Source of the DNA: Rubrobacter sp.
GTDB lineage: Bacteria; Actinomycetota; Rubrobacteria; Rubrobacterales; Rubrobacteraceae
Direction: 5' to 3'
Length of the DNA stretch: 17,286 nt
Assembly: GCA_016781635.1 (NCBI GenBank)
Contig: JADDPY010000574.1
Coordinates: 1 to 17,286 of the forward strand
This document shows, piece by piece, positions 1 through 10,671 of this stretch. The position numbers and the translations under genes were made by a program. The notes beneath the pieces were generated by a model that did no database searches, was not told the DNA's origin, and saw nothing but the letters and a program-made list of their open reading frames with translations. How positions within the stretch are numbered: the stretch's first letter is position 1; each line of letters opens with the position of its first letter.

Positions 1-1
1 G

Positions 2-283
2 CTCTCGCCGCACCAGCTCGGCGTTGCTCACCGCGTCTTCGCCGAGGCGGCGTGGAACGCCGCAAAGCATTCGGGGGCGCGCAACCTGTGGCTTCAAACG
101 CGCCGCGAGGGTAGTGGCTTCGTGCTCGCCCTACGCGACGACGGATGTGGCTTCGACCCGACGACGCAGGGGGGCGGTTACGGCCTTCACTCCATGCGCT
201 CCCGGGCCGAGGAGGTGGGGGCAAAGCTTGGGATCTCCTCCGCCCCCGGAACCGGAACGACGGTCGAGTTGAGGTTCCCCTGA
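2..283 (+). CDS. Sensor histidine kinase, C-terminal ATPase part (5' truncated by window edge)
   Basis: Reading from base 2 gives 93 codons ending at the TGA at 281-283; the gene begins before the window. The visible part is the HATPase_c domain of a HisKA_3-type kinase (NarX/DesK/LiaS style). It has an N-box-like stretch EAAWNAAKHSGA, the G1 box DDGCGFD, a glycine-rich lid GGYGLHSM, the typical RAEEVGAKLGISSAPGTGT tail and a final VELRFP. The dimerisation/phosphoacceptor and sensor regions are not present, so the signal cannot be inferred. Its stop codon shares one base with the start of the response regulator (TGATG), so the two proteins are probably co-translated and form a two-component pair. 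The kinase would autophosphorylate and pass the phosphate to that regulator. Confidence 0.88.
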   Translation, partial: LSPHQLGVAHRVFAEAAWNAAKHSGARNLWLQTRREGSGFVLALRDDGCGFDPTTQGGGYGLHSMRSRAEEVGAKLGISSAPGTGTTVELRFP

Positions 284-879
284 TGAGGATCCTGCTTGTA
301 GACGATCACCCGGCCATGCGCTACGGCGTGAAGTACCTGCTGGATTCTGCCGAGGGCATGGAGGTGATGGGAGAAGCCCAGACCGCCCGAGACGCCGTCC
401 GTCTCGCCGACGATCTGCGTCCCGACCTCGTTCTGCTCGATCTGAGGCTCGAAGGAGAGGACTCCGGTATCGAAGCTTGTCGGGAGATCAAGGGGAGGTC
501 CCGGTCTCCGCTCGTCGTCCTGTTTACCGCTCATACCGGGGCCGAGGACGTGGCGGCGGCAGTTCTCGCCGGAGCCGACGGCTATTTGCATAAGGGGATA
601 GGCGGAACGGAGCTGCCCGATGCCCTGAGACGCGTGGAGGACGGTGAGAAGGTCTGGCTGCTCTCCACCGCGAACGACGAGGCGAAGCAACGCGTCGCCA
701 GCGCGGCTGACGAGGCCCGTCTCACGCCGAAGGAGCGGGAGGTACTGGCGCTCATGCTCAGGCGTTACACGAACGCCGAGATCTCCTCCGAGCTCTATAT
801 AAGCCTCTACACCGCCAAAAACCACGTCTCCAGCATCTTGAGGAAGATGGGCCTCAAGAGCCGCCGGGATCTCCTGTAG
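283..879 (+). CDS. NarL/FixJ-family response regulator
   Basis: A 198-residue two-domain regulator. The receiver domain (about 1-120) has the acidic pair D8/D9 in LLVDDHP, the phosphoacceptor D53 in LLDLRL, T82 and K104. The C-terminal LuxR-type helix-turn-helix (about 147-198) has LTPKEREVL, a recognition region around YISLYTAKNHVSSILRKMG and ends in RRDLL. Length and order are normal for the family, and all phosphorylation residues are present. The ATG at 283 is chosen because it overlaps the kinase stop (TGATG) and starts exactly at the conserved first strand; an upstream in-frame extension to 145 only reads through kinase sequence. A GAGG at 271-274 can serve as ribosome binding site. The regulated genes are not evident. 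Confidence 0.93.
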   Translation: MRILLVDDHPAMRYGVKYLLDSAEGMEVMGEAQTARDAVRLADDLRPDLVLLDLRLEGEDSGIEACREIKGRSRSPLVVLFTAHTGAEDVAAAVLAGADGYLHKGIGGTELPDALRRVEDGEKVWLLSTANDEAKQRVASAADEARLTPKEREVLALMLRRYTNAEISSELYISLYTAKNHVSSILRKMGLKSRRDLL

Positions 880-1006
880 CCGAGAGCCTCCAGCGGGCGG
901 AAGGTAGAAGATTCCGCGCCGCAGGCGTTCACCTCCGGTTATGTGGTCAGAAAGAGCGTCGTAGCAGCGCGCGAGTGGCGGTTGGCTGAGGGCTACCGGA
1001 TGTCGA

Positions 1007-1291
1007 CTACTCGTACAGGCCAGCGGTCTTCTTCTGCTGTTCGATGGCGGTTTTGATCCGCCGGGCGTCGGGTGGAGCCATACGTTCGATGCTTATCTGG
1101 CGGCCATCGTTCGTTTCTATGGTAAGGGTGGCGTTGATGACGCCACGCACCGTGGCGTCGACCACCTGCCTGAGCCCCATCGCTATGATGTTCTGGCCCT
1201 GCCATCCAGAGACGAGCTCCACCCGGTCGAGGTAGACGTTGACCACGACGTTGGTTCCGGCGCCTTGCGCCAGGGGTCTGTTCTGTTCCAT
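1007..1291 (-). CDS. Small conserved-looking protein, possible bacterial PH-like fold
   Basis: A 94-residue protein that I do not recognise as a named family. It has no signal peptide or membrane segment. The pattern of short beta-like strands (NVVVNVYLDRVELVSGW, then LTIETNDGRQISIERM) followed by a terminal helix (PPDARRIKTAIEQQKKT) resembles PH-like domains of small actinobacterial proteins; this is a fold guess only. The ATG at 1289-1291 is preceded by a weak purine stretch. It lies downstream of the ammonium transporter on the same strand, but two strong hairpins intervene, so it may be only weakly co-transcribed or have its own promoter. An overlapping frame (993-1205) lacks such protein character. 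Confidence 0.7.
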   Translation of the reverse strand: MEQNRPLAQGAGTNVVVNVYLDRVELVSGWQGQNIIAMGLRQVVDATVRGVINATLTIETNDGRQISIERMAPPDARRIKTAIEQQKKTAGLYE

Positions 1292-1341
1292 GCCCGCTTT
1301 CTATGAGGGTTGTAGGTCTGCGTCGAACGGGACGCCCGAAA

Positions 1342-1363
1342 GCCCCGGAGCGACCTCCGGGGC
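1342..1363 (-). terminator. Hairpin upstream of the small gene, terminator-like
   Basis: A perfect 9-bp stem, GCCCCGGAG (1342-1350) and its complement (1355-1363), closes a 4-base loop. On the minus strand it is followed by only three T residues, so intrinsic termination would be modest. It is the second of two hairpins between the transporter and the small PH-like gene. Confidence 0.5.
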
Positions 1364-1374
1364 CTCGGATGGGG

Positions 1375-1403
1375 CGGCCGGCGGGGACGAGCCCCGCCGG
1401 CCG
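1375..1403 (-). terminator. Strong hairpin just after the amt stop
   Basis: A perfect 12-bp GC stem (1375-1386 with 1392-1403) and a 5-base loop, starting 12 bases beyond the amt stop codon on the minus strand. There is no T-tract, so it may act as a 3'-end stabilising structure or weak terminator rather than a classical intrinsic terminator. Confidence 0.55.
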
Positions 1404-1414
1404 AGCCTGGTGCG

Positions 1415-2866
1415 CTAGGCCGTGCCCCTGGCGGTTCTTCTGCCGTCGAGCGGCTCGTGAAGGTCGCTTTCGTTGCTGCCGCTCCCGTTCTGGTAGTCGG
1501 TAGCAATAAGCTGCTCGGAGTAACCGTAGACGCCGTGCTCGGAGATATCGAGCCCGTCGAGCTCGTGCTCGGGCTTGACTCGCAGCCCTATGGTCGCCTT
1601 GAGGGCGGCGAAGACGCCGTAGGAGACGAGGAAGACGAAGCCGCCGCAGACGACGATGCCGAGGGCCTGCACGCCGAGCTGGGCGAAGCCGCCGCCGTAG
1701 AAGAGGCCGGGGTTGCCCACGCCGGTCGCCTCGACGAGGGCGGGGGTGGCGAAGAGGCCGGTCGAGAGCGTGCCCCAGATCCCGCCCATGCCGTGGGCGG
1801 CGATGGCGCCTAGGGGGTCGTCGACACCGATGCTGTCCACGAAGAGAAGGACGGAGTACATGATGATGCCGGCGATAAAGCCTATAACGATCGCGGCCCA
1901 GGGGTCAACGAAGGCGCAGGCCGCGGTGATGGCGACGAGCGCGGCGATGGCGCCGTTGCCCGCCATCCCGACGTCGACGTGGCGGCGGTAGGCGTAGCTC
2001 ATGAGCATGGCCCCGAGGACACCGGCGCCGGCCGCGAGGTTGGTCGTGAGGGCGATGTCGGCGAAGGAGGCGCCGACAGCGGCCATCGTGGAGCCGGGGT
2101 TGAAGCCGAACCAGCCGATCCAGAGGATGATGACCCCGAGGACCGCGAGCGGCATGTTATGGCCGGAGATGGTTTGTGGCCGTCCATCGTCATCGTACTT
2201 GCCGATGCGGGGACCGAGCAGCAGGGTGCCGGCGAGCGCCGCTATGGCGCCGGAGAGGTGGACGACGGTGGAGCCCGCGAAGTCCTGCATGCCGAAGCCC
2301 GCGAGCCAACCCGCGCCCCAGATCCAGTGCCCGACGATCGGGTAGATTAGCCCCGAGAAGACCACGGCGAAGATGCAGTACACGGCGAACTTCGTCCGCT
2401 CCAGCATCGTCCCCCAGACGATAGCGAGGGAGACGAGCGCGAAAGCGACCTGAAAGAGGAACTTGGCGGAGATCGGGACCGCCGTCCACGTCAGACCCGC
2501 GTAGGTCTCCGCGTTGCCGGCGAGGAAGAAGCCTTCGGTGCCTATAACCGAGTTGAGCACGCCGCCGTCGGAGAAGGTAAGGCCAAAGCCTACCGCCCAG
2601 AACATGACGATGCCTATGCCCATCATCGCCAGGATCTTGGCGACGACGCTACCAACGTTCTTCATGCGTGAGAAGCCTACCTCCAACATCGCGAAGCCCG
2701 CTTGCATGAAGATGATGAGCATCGCCGCCACGATAACCCACAGGGTATCTATCGCGAGCACCATCTCCTCGACCGTCGGCGGCGCCTCTTCCTGCGCCAG
2801 TGCCAGCCCGGGCACCGCCGCCACAAGTAACAGCGCCGCTACCGTTAGTACAACGAACCTCCGCAC
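1415..2866 (-). CDS. amt: Ammonium transporter (Amt family)
   Basis: A 483-residue inner-membrane channel for ammonium/ammonia. A cleavable signal peptide (about 1-24, ending LALAQ) is followed by eleven expected membrane segments. The pore twin histidines are H203 (in TVVHLSGA) and H358 (in IAAHGMGG). D195 lies eight residues before the first, the same spacing as D160/H168 of E. coli AmtB. The cytoplasmic tail carries the family motif LDISEHGVYGYSEQ, the region where PII proteins normally dock, then a hydrophilic extension. The start is GTG (2864-2866), supported by a strong AGAAGGAGG six bases upstream. No PII (glnK) gene follows within the window, although amt-glnK pairing is common. Two hairpins lie directly downstream. 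Confidence 0.95.
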   Translation of the reverse strand: MRRFVVLTVAALLLVAAVPGLALAQEEAPPTVEEMVLAIDTLWVIVAAMLIIFMQAGFAMLEVGFSRMKNVGSVVAKILAMMGIGIVMFWAVGFGLTFSDGGVLNSVIGTEGFFLAGNAETYAGLTWTAVPISAKFLFQVAFALVSLAIVWGTMLERTKFAVYCIFAVVFSGLIYPIVGHWIWGAGWLAGFGMQDFAGSTVVHLSGAIAALAGTLLLGPRIGKYDDDGRPQTISGHNMPLAVLGVIILWIGWFGFNPGSTMAAVGASFADIALTTNLAAGAGVLGAMLMSYAYRRHVDVGMAGNGAIAALVAITAACAFVDPWAAIVIGFIAGIIMYSVLLFVDSIGVDDPLGAIAAHGMGGIWGTLSTGLFATPALVEATGVGNPGLFYGGGFAQLGVQALGIVVCGGFVFLVSYGVFAALKATIGLRVKPEHELDGLDISEHGVYGYSEQLIATDYQNGSGSNESDLHEPLDGRRTARGTA

Positions 2867-3194
2867 GGGTGCCTCCTTCTTACGGGGTGTATACGTAATG
2901 CGAGTAGTCTAGGCACGGCCCCCGAGGGGGGCTTTGGCCCTATGTCCAAAGATGCACGCCAAAAACGCTAGCCTGCTTGTACAGCTACGCGACGTGCAGG
3001 ATGCGACGAGTGCTTTTACTTCCGTCCCACACTGGACGACCTTTTCTCGACGACATCGCCCTCACTAGGGTGGGTGTCTTCTCACGCCGGCGGGCTCGAT
3101 GGGGGATGCCGGGGGTGGGTGAGGAGCGCATGTATCGCATCTCCGGGTTGGCCTGCGAGGGTGTCTACGCGAGGAGAGCCTCGAAAAAGGCGTT
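2867..3194. other. Gene-free stretch: amt 5' region and pucR 3' region
   Basis: This 328-base gap holds the amt leader and promoter region near 2867-2960. The only promoter-like hexamer I see is TATACA (minus strand, about 2889-2894), without a convincing -35. A short GC hairpin occurs at 2918-2932. The rest, up to the pucR stop at 3195, shows no supported gene: a 73-codon open frame at 2977-3198 has arginine-rich, low-complexity content and no ribosome binding site. Confidence 0.5.
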
Positions 3195-4928
3195 TTAGCG
3201 GTCGTTGAAGCTGGACGGCTTTTCAGGGGAACGTCCGAGGAGCTGCATGGACTTTATGCCCAGGGTGAGCCGTTCGCGGTCCTCGCTTTTGTCCACGTCG
3301 AGGCGAGTGAGTTCGCGGACACGGTCGAGGCGGTAGCGGATCGTGTGGCGGTGAGCGAAGAGCCCGGAGGCTGTCTTGGCGGTCGAGGCATCGTTGCCGA
3401 GGTAGGTGGTGAGGGTGTGGACGAGCTCGGTGCCGTAACGGGAGTCGTAGCGGACCACGGGTTCCAGGGTATCGGCGTAGAACGTCTCGAGCTCTTCCGG
3501 CTCCTCTTGCAGGACGCGGAAGAGGAGCTTGTAGGTGCCCGTTTGCTCGAAGGTTGAGATAGAAGAGGGACCCTGGATCCTGTGTCCTATCTCGAGCGCC
3601 ACCTCGGCCTCGGAGTAGGCGTCCGAGAGGGCGGATGGGTTTTCCTTGAACCGCCCGATGCCGATGGAGACCGTCAGGTCCGGTAGGAGCCCCTTGACGT
3701 AGCGTTGCACGCGAGAGGCCAGGTCGAGGGCCATGTCCGAGAGCTCCTTCGGCGGGACGCCCTCCGAGGGGCCGACGAAGAGGATGACGTTGTCCGAGCG
3801 AGGCCCGAGCAGAAAGTTCGAGAAGAGGTCGCGGGCTTGAAGGCGGACGGCGTCGGCGAGACGCCTCTTGAGCTCCTGGATCGCCGGCTCCTTCAGCCGC
3901 CGCCGACTCAGGTACCCCGCGAAGTCGTCTATGTCCACCACCACGGCCATGGCGCCCGCGGCGAGGTCGGCGCCGAGATAGCGGGCCCTTTGCAAGAGGA
4001 GGTCCAGGTTCCCGTGGTGCCCCGAGATGACGTCGTCCACGAAGTCTCCCCGGACGCCGAGCTCCGTCTCGAGGCGCACGCGCTCCTTGCCGAGCTCTGC
4101 CTCCAGCGCCCGGACGGACCAGTACAGCACCACGATGTCCCGCGGTCCCAGAGGGGCGTCCTCGAGGTGCATCCACAGGTAGCCTGCGGGCGTACCGGTC
4201 CCGACGGGCGTCCAGAAGAGCTCCCTGTCGGTGGCACGCCAGCGCTCGACGGGGACGGAGAGAAAGCCACCAGGGAGACGCGCGTAACGGTCCCGTCGCT
4301 CTCGTCGGGTTTCTTCGATCCCCGAAGCGCGGGAGGCCCTGAGCCCGTGCTCCTCCAGAAAAGCGCGGAGGGCGGCGGCCGAACCGCCGGGCTTGCCCCC
4401 CGGGTCTGCCTCCGCCAGCAGGCGGCCCACCGGGTCCTCGACCACCACGGAACGCTCGAGAAGGCCCGCGAGCTTCTCCGCGAGCCCTTCCACCGAGGAT
4501 GCGCCACCCGACGGCTCCAGCAGGGTGCGCGCCGTACCGTGTGAGTAGCGCAAGAGACCGTCGCCGCTGGTGTCGTCGGTGACGGGCTTCGATCCTTCCC
4601 TGGAAAGAAAGCTCACCCGTCGCAGCGGAACCTCGTGAGGGAGTATCGCGAGCCCTATCCCCTTCCCCTCGACCTTGCGCACGGTATCGGCCGAAGGCTC
4701 CACCTTCGCGCGCCAGACCACCGCGGGGGCGCCCCCCTCTACGATGTCGTCCAGGAAGCCCTCGTCGAGAGCCTCGCGGGCGGTCACGACCACCTCGTCC
4801 GGGCCGAGCCAGCCCTCGGCGGCGTCATCCGGGGCGATCCCACGGACCGTGCGGGTGGGGTCGCCTTGCACAACACGCCGCCCCTTCAACTCGCCTACCA
4901 GGTTGTCGAAAAACTCTTCGAGGGTCAT
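3195..4928 (-). CDS. PucR/CdaR-type transcriptional regulator
   Basis: A 577-residue regulator. The N-terminal part (about 8-105) resembles the PucR-type ligand domain, followed by a GAF-like middle region. A degenerate GGDEF-like segment comes next (about 330-470, around AMAVVVDIDDFAGYL and TVSIGIGRF), lacking a catalytic GGDEF motif. The C-terminal HTH_30 domain (about 502-565) includes NDASTAKTASGLFAHRHTIR and YRLDRVRELT. Relatives control purine, sugar-acid or amino-acid use; the effector here is unknown. The ATG at 4928 is preferred over an in-frame start 30 codons upstream because a GGAG lies four bases before it and the protein begins with the family-like MTLEEFFDNL. The gene is divergent from uvrA with its own promoter. 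Confidence 0.88.
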   Translation of the reverse strand: MTLEEFFDNLVGELKGRRVVQGDPTRTVRGIAPDDAAEGWLGPDEVVVTAREALDEGFLDDIVEGGAPAVVWRAKVEPSADTVRKVEGKGIGLAILPHEVPLRRVSFLSREGSKPVTDDTSGDGLLRYSHGTARTLLEPSGGASSVEGLAEKLAGLLERSVVVEDPVGRLLAEADPGGKPGGSAAALRAFLEEHGLRASRASGIEETRRERRDRYARLPGGFLSVPVERWRATDRELFWTPVGTGTPAGYLWMHLEDAPLGPRDIVVLYWSVRALEAELGKERVRLETELGVRGDFVDDVISGHHGNLDLLLQRARYLGADLAAGAMAVVVDIDDFAGYLSRRRLKEPAIQELKRRLADAVRLQARDLFSNFLLGPRSDNVILFVGPSEGVPPKELSDMALDLASRVQRYVKGLLPDLTVSIGIGRFKENPSALSDAYSEAEVALEIGHRIQGPSSISTFEQTGTYKLLFRVLQEEPEELETFYADTLEPVVRYDSRYGTELVHTLTTYLGNDASTAKTASGLFAHRHTIRYRLDRVRELTRLDVDKSEDRERLTLGIKSMQLLGRSPEKPSSFNDR

Positions 4929-4977
4929 CGTTCTCCAGACGAGGGCCGGCCACGGAATCCCTGGAGGGGACGCATTC

Positions 4978-5007
4978 ACTATAAACGAGCGACGGGCGGA
5001 TGGTAAA
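4978..5007 (-). promoter_or_regulatory. Predicted promoter of the PucR-type regulator
   Basis: On the minus strand a -35-like TTTACC (5002-5007) is separated by 18 bases from a -10 TATAGT (4978-4983). This predicts an mRNA start near 4971 and a leader of about 43 bases before the ATG at 4928. Confidence 0.5.
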
Positions 5008-5029
5008 ATACGGGGCATGCTTCTCGTAC

Positions 5030-5057
5030 TTGGCCTCCCGAGCGGGGGCCGTATACT
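5030..5057 (+). promoter_or_regulatory. Predicted promoter of uvrA
   Basis: A -35-like TTGGCC (5030-5035), a 16-base spacer and a -10 TATACT (5052-5057) predict transcription from about 5064. A ribosome binding site AAGAAGGGG follows at 5083-5091. I see no actinobacterial LexA-type box (GAAC-N4-GTTC) in the gap. Confidence 0.55.
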
Positions 5058-5100
5058 TTTGTGGAGCAGGCTCAGTAGGACTAAGAAGGGGTAGCCGAAG

Positions 5101-7950
<2,850 letters not shown>

Positions 7951-8038
7951 CACGTAGCCGAAGCGGCGACCTGGTAGGGCCCGCGGCGCAGTAGATTTCC
8001 AAGCGCTCACCCCCGCTTCCGGGAGAAAGGGCTGACGT

Positions 8039-8071
8039 GGTGCGCGGAAGGACCTTCCGCGCACCTCTATT
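8039..8071 (+). terminator. Terminator between convergent uvrA and the GGDEF-EAL gene
   Basis: A near-perfect palindrome with arms at 8039-8049 and 8055-8065 (GGTGCGCGGAA and its complement), at least 11 bp, with a short loop. On the plus strand it is followed by TCTATTTC. The position between convergent genes suggests it serves uvrA and perhaps, in reverse, the opposing gene. Confidence 0.75.
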
Positions 8072-10564
8072 TCAAGCGAAGAGGGTGGCGAGGGATTTCG
8101 AGGTCGTGTCGCTGGGGGAGGGCCTCTGAAAGTAGAAGCCCTGGGCCAACTCGCACCCCAGAGCCCGCAGGTGTTCGAGTTGCTCGACGGTCTCCACGCC
8201 CTCGGCAATCGCTTCCAGGCCCAGGGCGTGCGCGAGCTCGATAGAGGCCGCGACGAGGCCTTCGTCCTTGGAGTCGCGCCCGAGCCCCTCGACAAAGGAG
8301 CGGTCGATCTTGAGGTAGTCGACGGGGAACTTCTTGAGGTAGGAGAGCGAGGAGTAACCTGTGCCGAAGTCGTCCACAGCGATCTTGACGCCAAGTGACT
8401 TGAGTTCCTGAAGCGTGGCGAGGGCGGCGCCCACGTCCTCCACGACCATGCTCTCGGTGATCTCCAGGATCAGGTCGCGCGGGTCGAGACGGGTTCGTCG
8501 CAGGACCTCCGCGACGCTTTCGCCCAGATCCGGGTGCTTAAACTGCGCCGCCGAAAGGTTGACGCTCATCCTGAGCGGCGCATCGGTGGGGTACAGATTT
8601 TGCCACTCGCCGAGCTGCCGACAGGCTTGTTCCAGGACCCAACGACCAAGGTGAACGATGAGCCCCGTTTCTTCGGCCAGGGGGATGAACTCCGCCGGGG
8701 TGACCAGGCCGCGTTCGGGGTGCTCCCAGCGCACCAGCGCCTCCTGGGCCACGATCTTGCCCGACCTCAAGGAGACCTTGGGTTGGTAGTAGACCCTGAA
8801 CTCCTCCTTATCGAGGGCGCGGCGAAGATCTGCCTCCATCCCCAGCCGCTCCAGGGCCTTCTCGTTCATGCCCGGCTCGAAGACGGCGTGGCTGTTTTTA
8901 CCTCCATCCTTCGCGCGATACATCGCGAGGTCTGCGTTTCGAAGGAGGTCGCCGGAGCGGTTCCCATCGTCCCCGCCGAGGGCGACCCCGACGCTGGTCG
9001 TGACGAAGAGGTTGTGACCCCCGACCCGGAACGGCGCCCTGAGTGCCTCCTCGATCCGGACGGCCACGTTCGTAGCCTCCTCCGGGTCCTCTACATCCTC
9101 CAACAGGACCACGAACTCGTCCCCGCCGAGGCGAGCGGCGGTATCGGCGGGTCTCAGGCACGACGAGAGACGGTCCGCGACCGCGACCAGCAGCTCGTCC
9201 CCGACCTCGTGGCCCAGGGAGTCGTTTATGACCTTGAAGTTGTCCAGATCCATGAACAGGACCGCCACTCTGTCACCCCGCCGGCTCGCGCGCTTGAGGG
9301 CATGATCCACGCGCTCGAGGAACAGGCTGCGGTTGGGCAGGTCGGTCAGCGGATCGTGGAAGGCCTGGTGTGCCAGCTTCTCTTCCAACTCCTTCCGCTC
9401 GGTCACGTCCTTTTGGACGCCGATGAAGTTCACGACGCGGCCGTCCTCGTCGCGCACCGGAGCTATGTACAGCTCGTTCCAGAACAGCGTGCCGTCCTTT
9501 TTGTAGTTGCGCAAGGGGCCCGACCACTCTCTGCCTTCCTTGATCGCGATCCTGAGCTCGTCGATGCCCGGCTGCTCCCGGTCGCCGTTCGCCAGGACGC
9601 GGCAATTTTGTCCCAAAATCTCCTCGGCCCCGTAGCCGGTGATCTGCTCGAACCTCGGGTTCACGTAGATGATCGGGTTGTCGGGGCGGTTCGGGTCGGT
9701 GATGACGATGCCGTTGGAGGAGGCGGCGATGGCCCGGTCCCTCAGCTTGAGCTCGTCCTCGACCCTCTTGCGCCCGGTGACTTCCCAGGCGTTGACTACT
9801 ACGCCACCGACGCTCGGGTCGTCGATCATGTTCGTGCCCACCGCTTCGAAGTGGTGCCAAGAACCGTCCTTGTGCCTCACGCGCAGCCCGCTGGGCTTGT
9901 TCCCGACTCCCGGGCCGCCGAGCACCTCCTCGAAGGCGCTCAGAGCTTCCTCCGCGTCGTCCTGATGTACGTAGGCGGAGACATGAGTGCCCACGACCTC
10001 CTCGGGCCGGTAGCCCAGCGTGTTCTCGAGCGATGGGCTACCGTAGCGCACGACGCCGTCCGCCCCTACTATGAGGACGATGTCGGAGGCTTGCTCGGAG
10101 AGTGCGGCGCGGAACGCCTCTTCGCTCTTGCGCTTCTTTTCTTCTTGTCGCTTGCGCTCGGTGACGTCACGCTGCACGGAGACCCAGTGGGTGTACAGTC
10201 CATCGTCGTCTAAAACCGGCACAATGTTGAGCTCCACCCAGAACTCCGTGCCGTCCTTGTGGTAATTCCGGAGCTCCACGCGCACCGCCCGCCACCGTTC
10301 CAGCGCCGCCCGGATCTCGTCTCGCGCCGCTCGATCCGTCCCCGGCCCCTGCAAGATGCGCGGTGTTCTGCCCTTTACGTCCTCCAGGGTGTAACCGGTC
10401 ATCCTCGTAAAGGTCTCGTTCACGTAGACGATCTTCGGGCCGGGTTCCTCGATCGGGGTGCCCTCCGTTACCAGGATCGCGTCGTTCGCATTCTCGACTA
10501 TGGAGCGCAGGAAGCGTAACTCCGCGTCCCGCTCGCGCCCCAGCCTCCTGTTGTCTTGCTCCAT
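8072..10564 (-). CDS. PAS-PAS-LOV-GGDEF-EAL cyclic-di-GMP signalling protein
   Basis: An 830-residue, apparently soluble protein with no membrane segments. PAS1 (about 15-137) is LOV-like but has P68 where LOV has cysteine. PAS2 spans about 145-268. A third domain (about 275-390) has LOV hallmarks: PDNPIIYVNPRFEQITGY, GQNCRVLA with C321, RNYKKDGTLFWN (N353, N363) and FIGVQ (Q384). A GGDEF domain follows, intact at 480-484, with an RxxD product-inhibition site R471-D474. The EAL domain has E608-A-L, N669, EITE 701-704, DDFGTGYSS, LKID and AEGVE, so catalytic residues for phosphodiesterase activity are present. Inference: blue light, via flavin bound to the LOV domain, tunes cyclic-di-GMP synthesis or breakdown. 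The ATG at 10564 follows AGGA by four bases. Which output dominates cannot be read from sequence. Confidence 0.93.
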   Translation of the reverse strand: MEQDNRRLGRERDAELRFLRSIVENANDAILVTEGTPIEEPGPKIVYVNETFTRMTGYTLEDVKGRTPRILQGPGTDRAARDEIRAALERWRAVRVELRNYHKDGTEFWVELNIVPVLDDDGLYTHWVSVQRDVTERKRQEEKKRKSEEAFRAALSEQASDIVLIVGADGVVRYGSPSLENTLGYRPEEVVGTHVSAYVHQDDAEEALSAFEEVLGGPGVGNKPSGLRVRHKDGSWHHFEAVGTNMIDDPSVGGVVVNAWEVTGRKRVEDELKLRDRAIAASSNGIVITDPNRPDNPIIYVNPRFEQITGYGAEEILGQNCRVLANGDREQPGIDELRIAIKEGREWSGPLRNYKKDGTLFWNELYIAPVRDEDGRVVNFIGVQKDVTERKELEEKLAHQAFHDPLTDLPNRSLFLERVDHALKRASRRGDRVAVLFMDLDNFKVINDSLGHEVGDELLVAVADRLSSCLRPADTAARLGGDEFVVLLEDVEDPEEATNVAVRIEEALRAPFRVGGHNLFVTTSVGVALGGDDGNRSGDLLRNADLAMYRAKDGGKNSHAVFEPGMNEKALERLGMEADLRRALDKEEFRVYYQPKVSLRSGKIVAQEALVRWEHPERGLVTPAEFIPLAEETGLIVHLGRWVLEQACRQLGEWQNLYPTDAPLRMSVNLSAAQFKHPDLGESVAEVLRRTRLDPRDLILEITESMVVEDVGAALATLQELKSLGVKIAVDDFGTGYSSLSYLKKFPVDYLKIDRSFVEGLGRDSKDEGLVAASIELAHALGLEAIAEGVETVEQLEHLRALGCELAQGFYFQRPSPSDTTSKSLATLFA

Positions 10565-10591
10565 ATTTTCCTGCTCTCCGCCCGATGACCA

Positions 10592-10656
10592 TGTAGGACG
10601 CCGAAGGGGCCACGGAGCGTCCGGTATCGCGCTCCCGCATCCAGTTGCATCCTACA
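10592..10656 (-). other. Folded mRNA leader of the LOV-GGDEF-EAL gene (putative)
   Basis: On the minus strand TGTAGGATGC (10647-10656) can pair with GCGTCCTACA (10592-10601). All ten pairs form if one G-U wobble is allowed, and that wobble exists only in the minus-strand RNA. An inner hairpin joins GGAGCG (10630-10635 on the minus strand) to CGCTCC (10614-10619). The structure ends 27 bases before the start codon. It does not match the GEMM cyclic-di-GMP riboswitch consensus as I know it. Confidence 0.35.
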
Positions 10657-10671
10657 AGTTATCGGCGCAAC

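Noticed and set aside
880..1006. Terminator between the response regulator and the small PH-like gene
   Set aside because: Only a 6-bp GCGGAA/TTCCGC hairpin with a 10-base loop and no T-tract is visible; too weak to call.
2977..3198. 73-codon open frame between amt and the PucR-type gene
   Set aside because: No ribosome binding site, arginine-rich and low-complexity content, and it overlaps the end of the opposite-strand regulator gene.
5017..5094. 25-codon open frame just before uvrA in the same frame
   Set aside because: It spans the predicted uvrA promoter, has no ribosome binding site, and ends at TAG 5092-5094.
5019..5100. LexA/SOS box in front of uvrA (also sought at 15295-15389 before uvrC)
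   Set aside because: No GAAC-N4-GTTC palindrome is seen in either gap.
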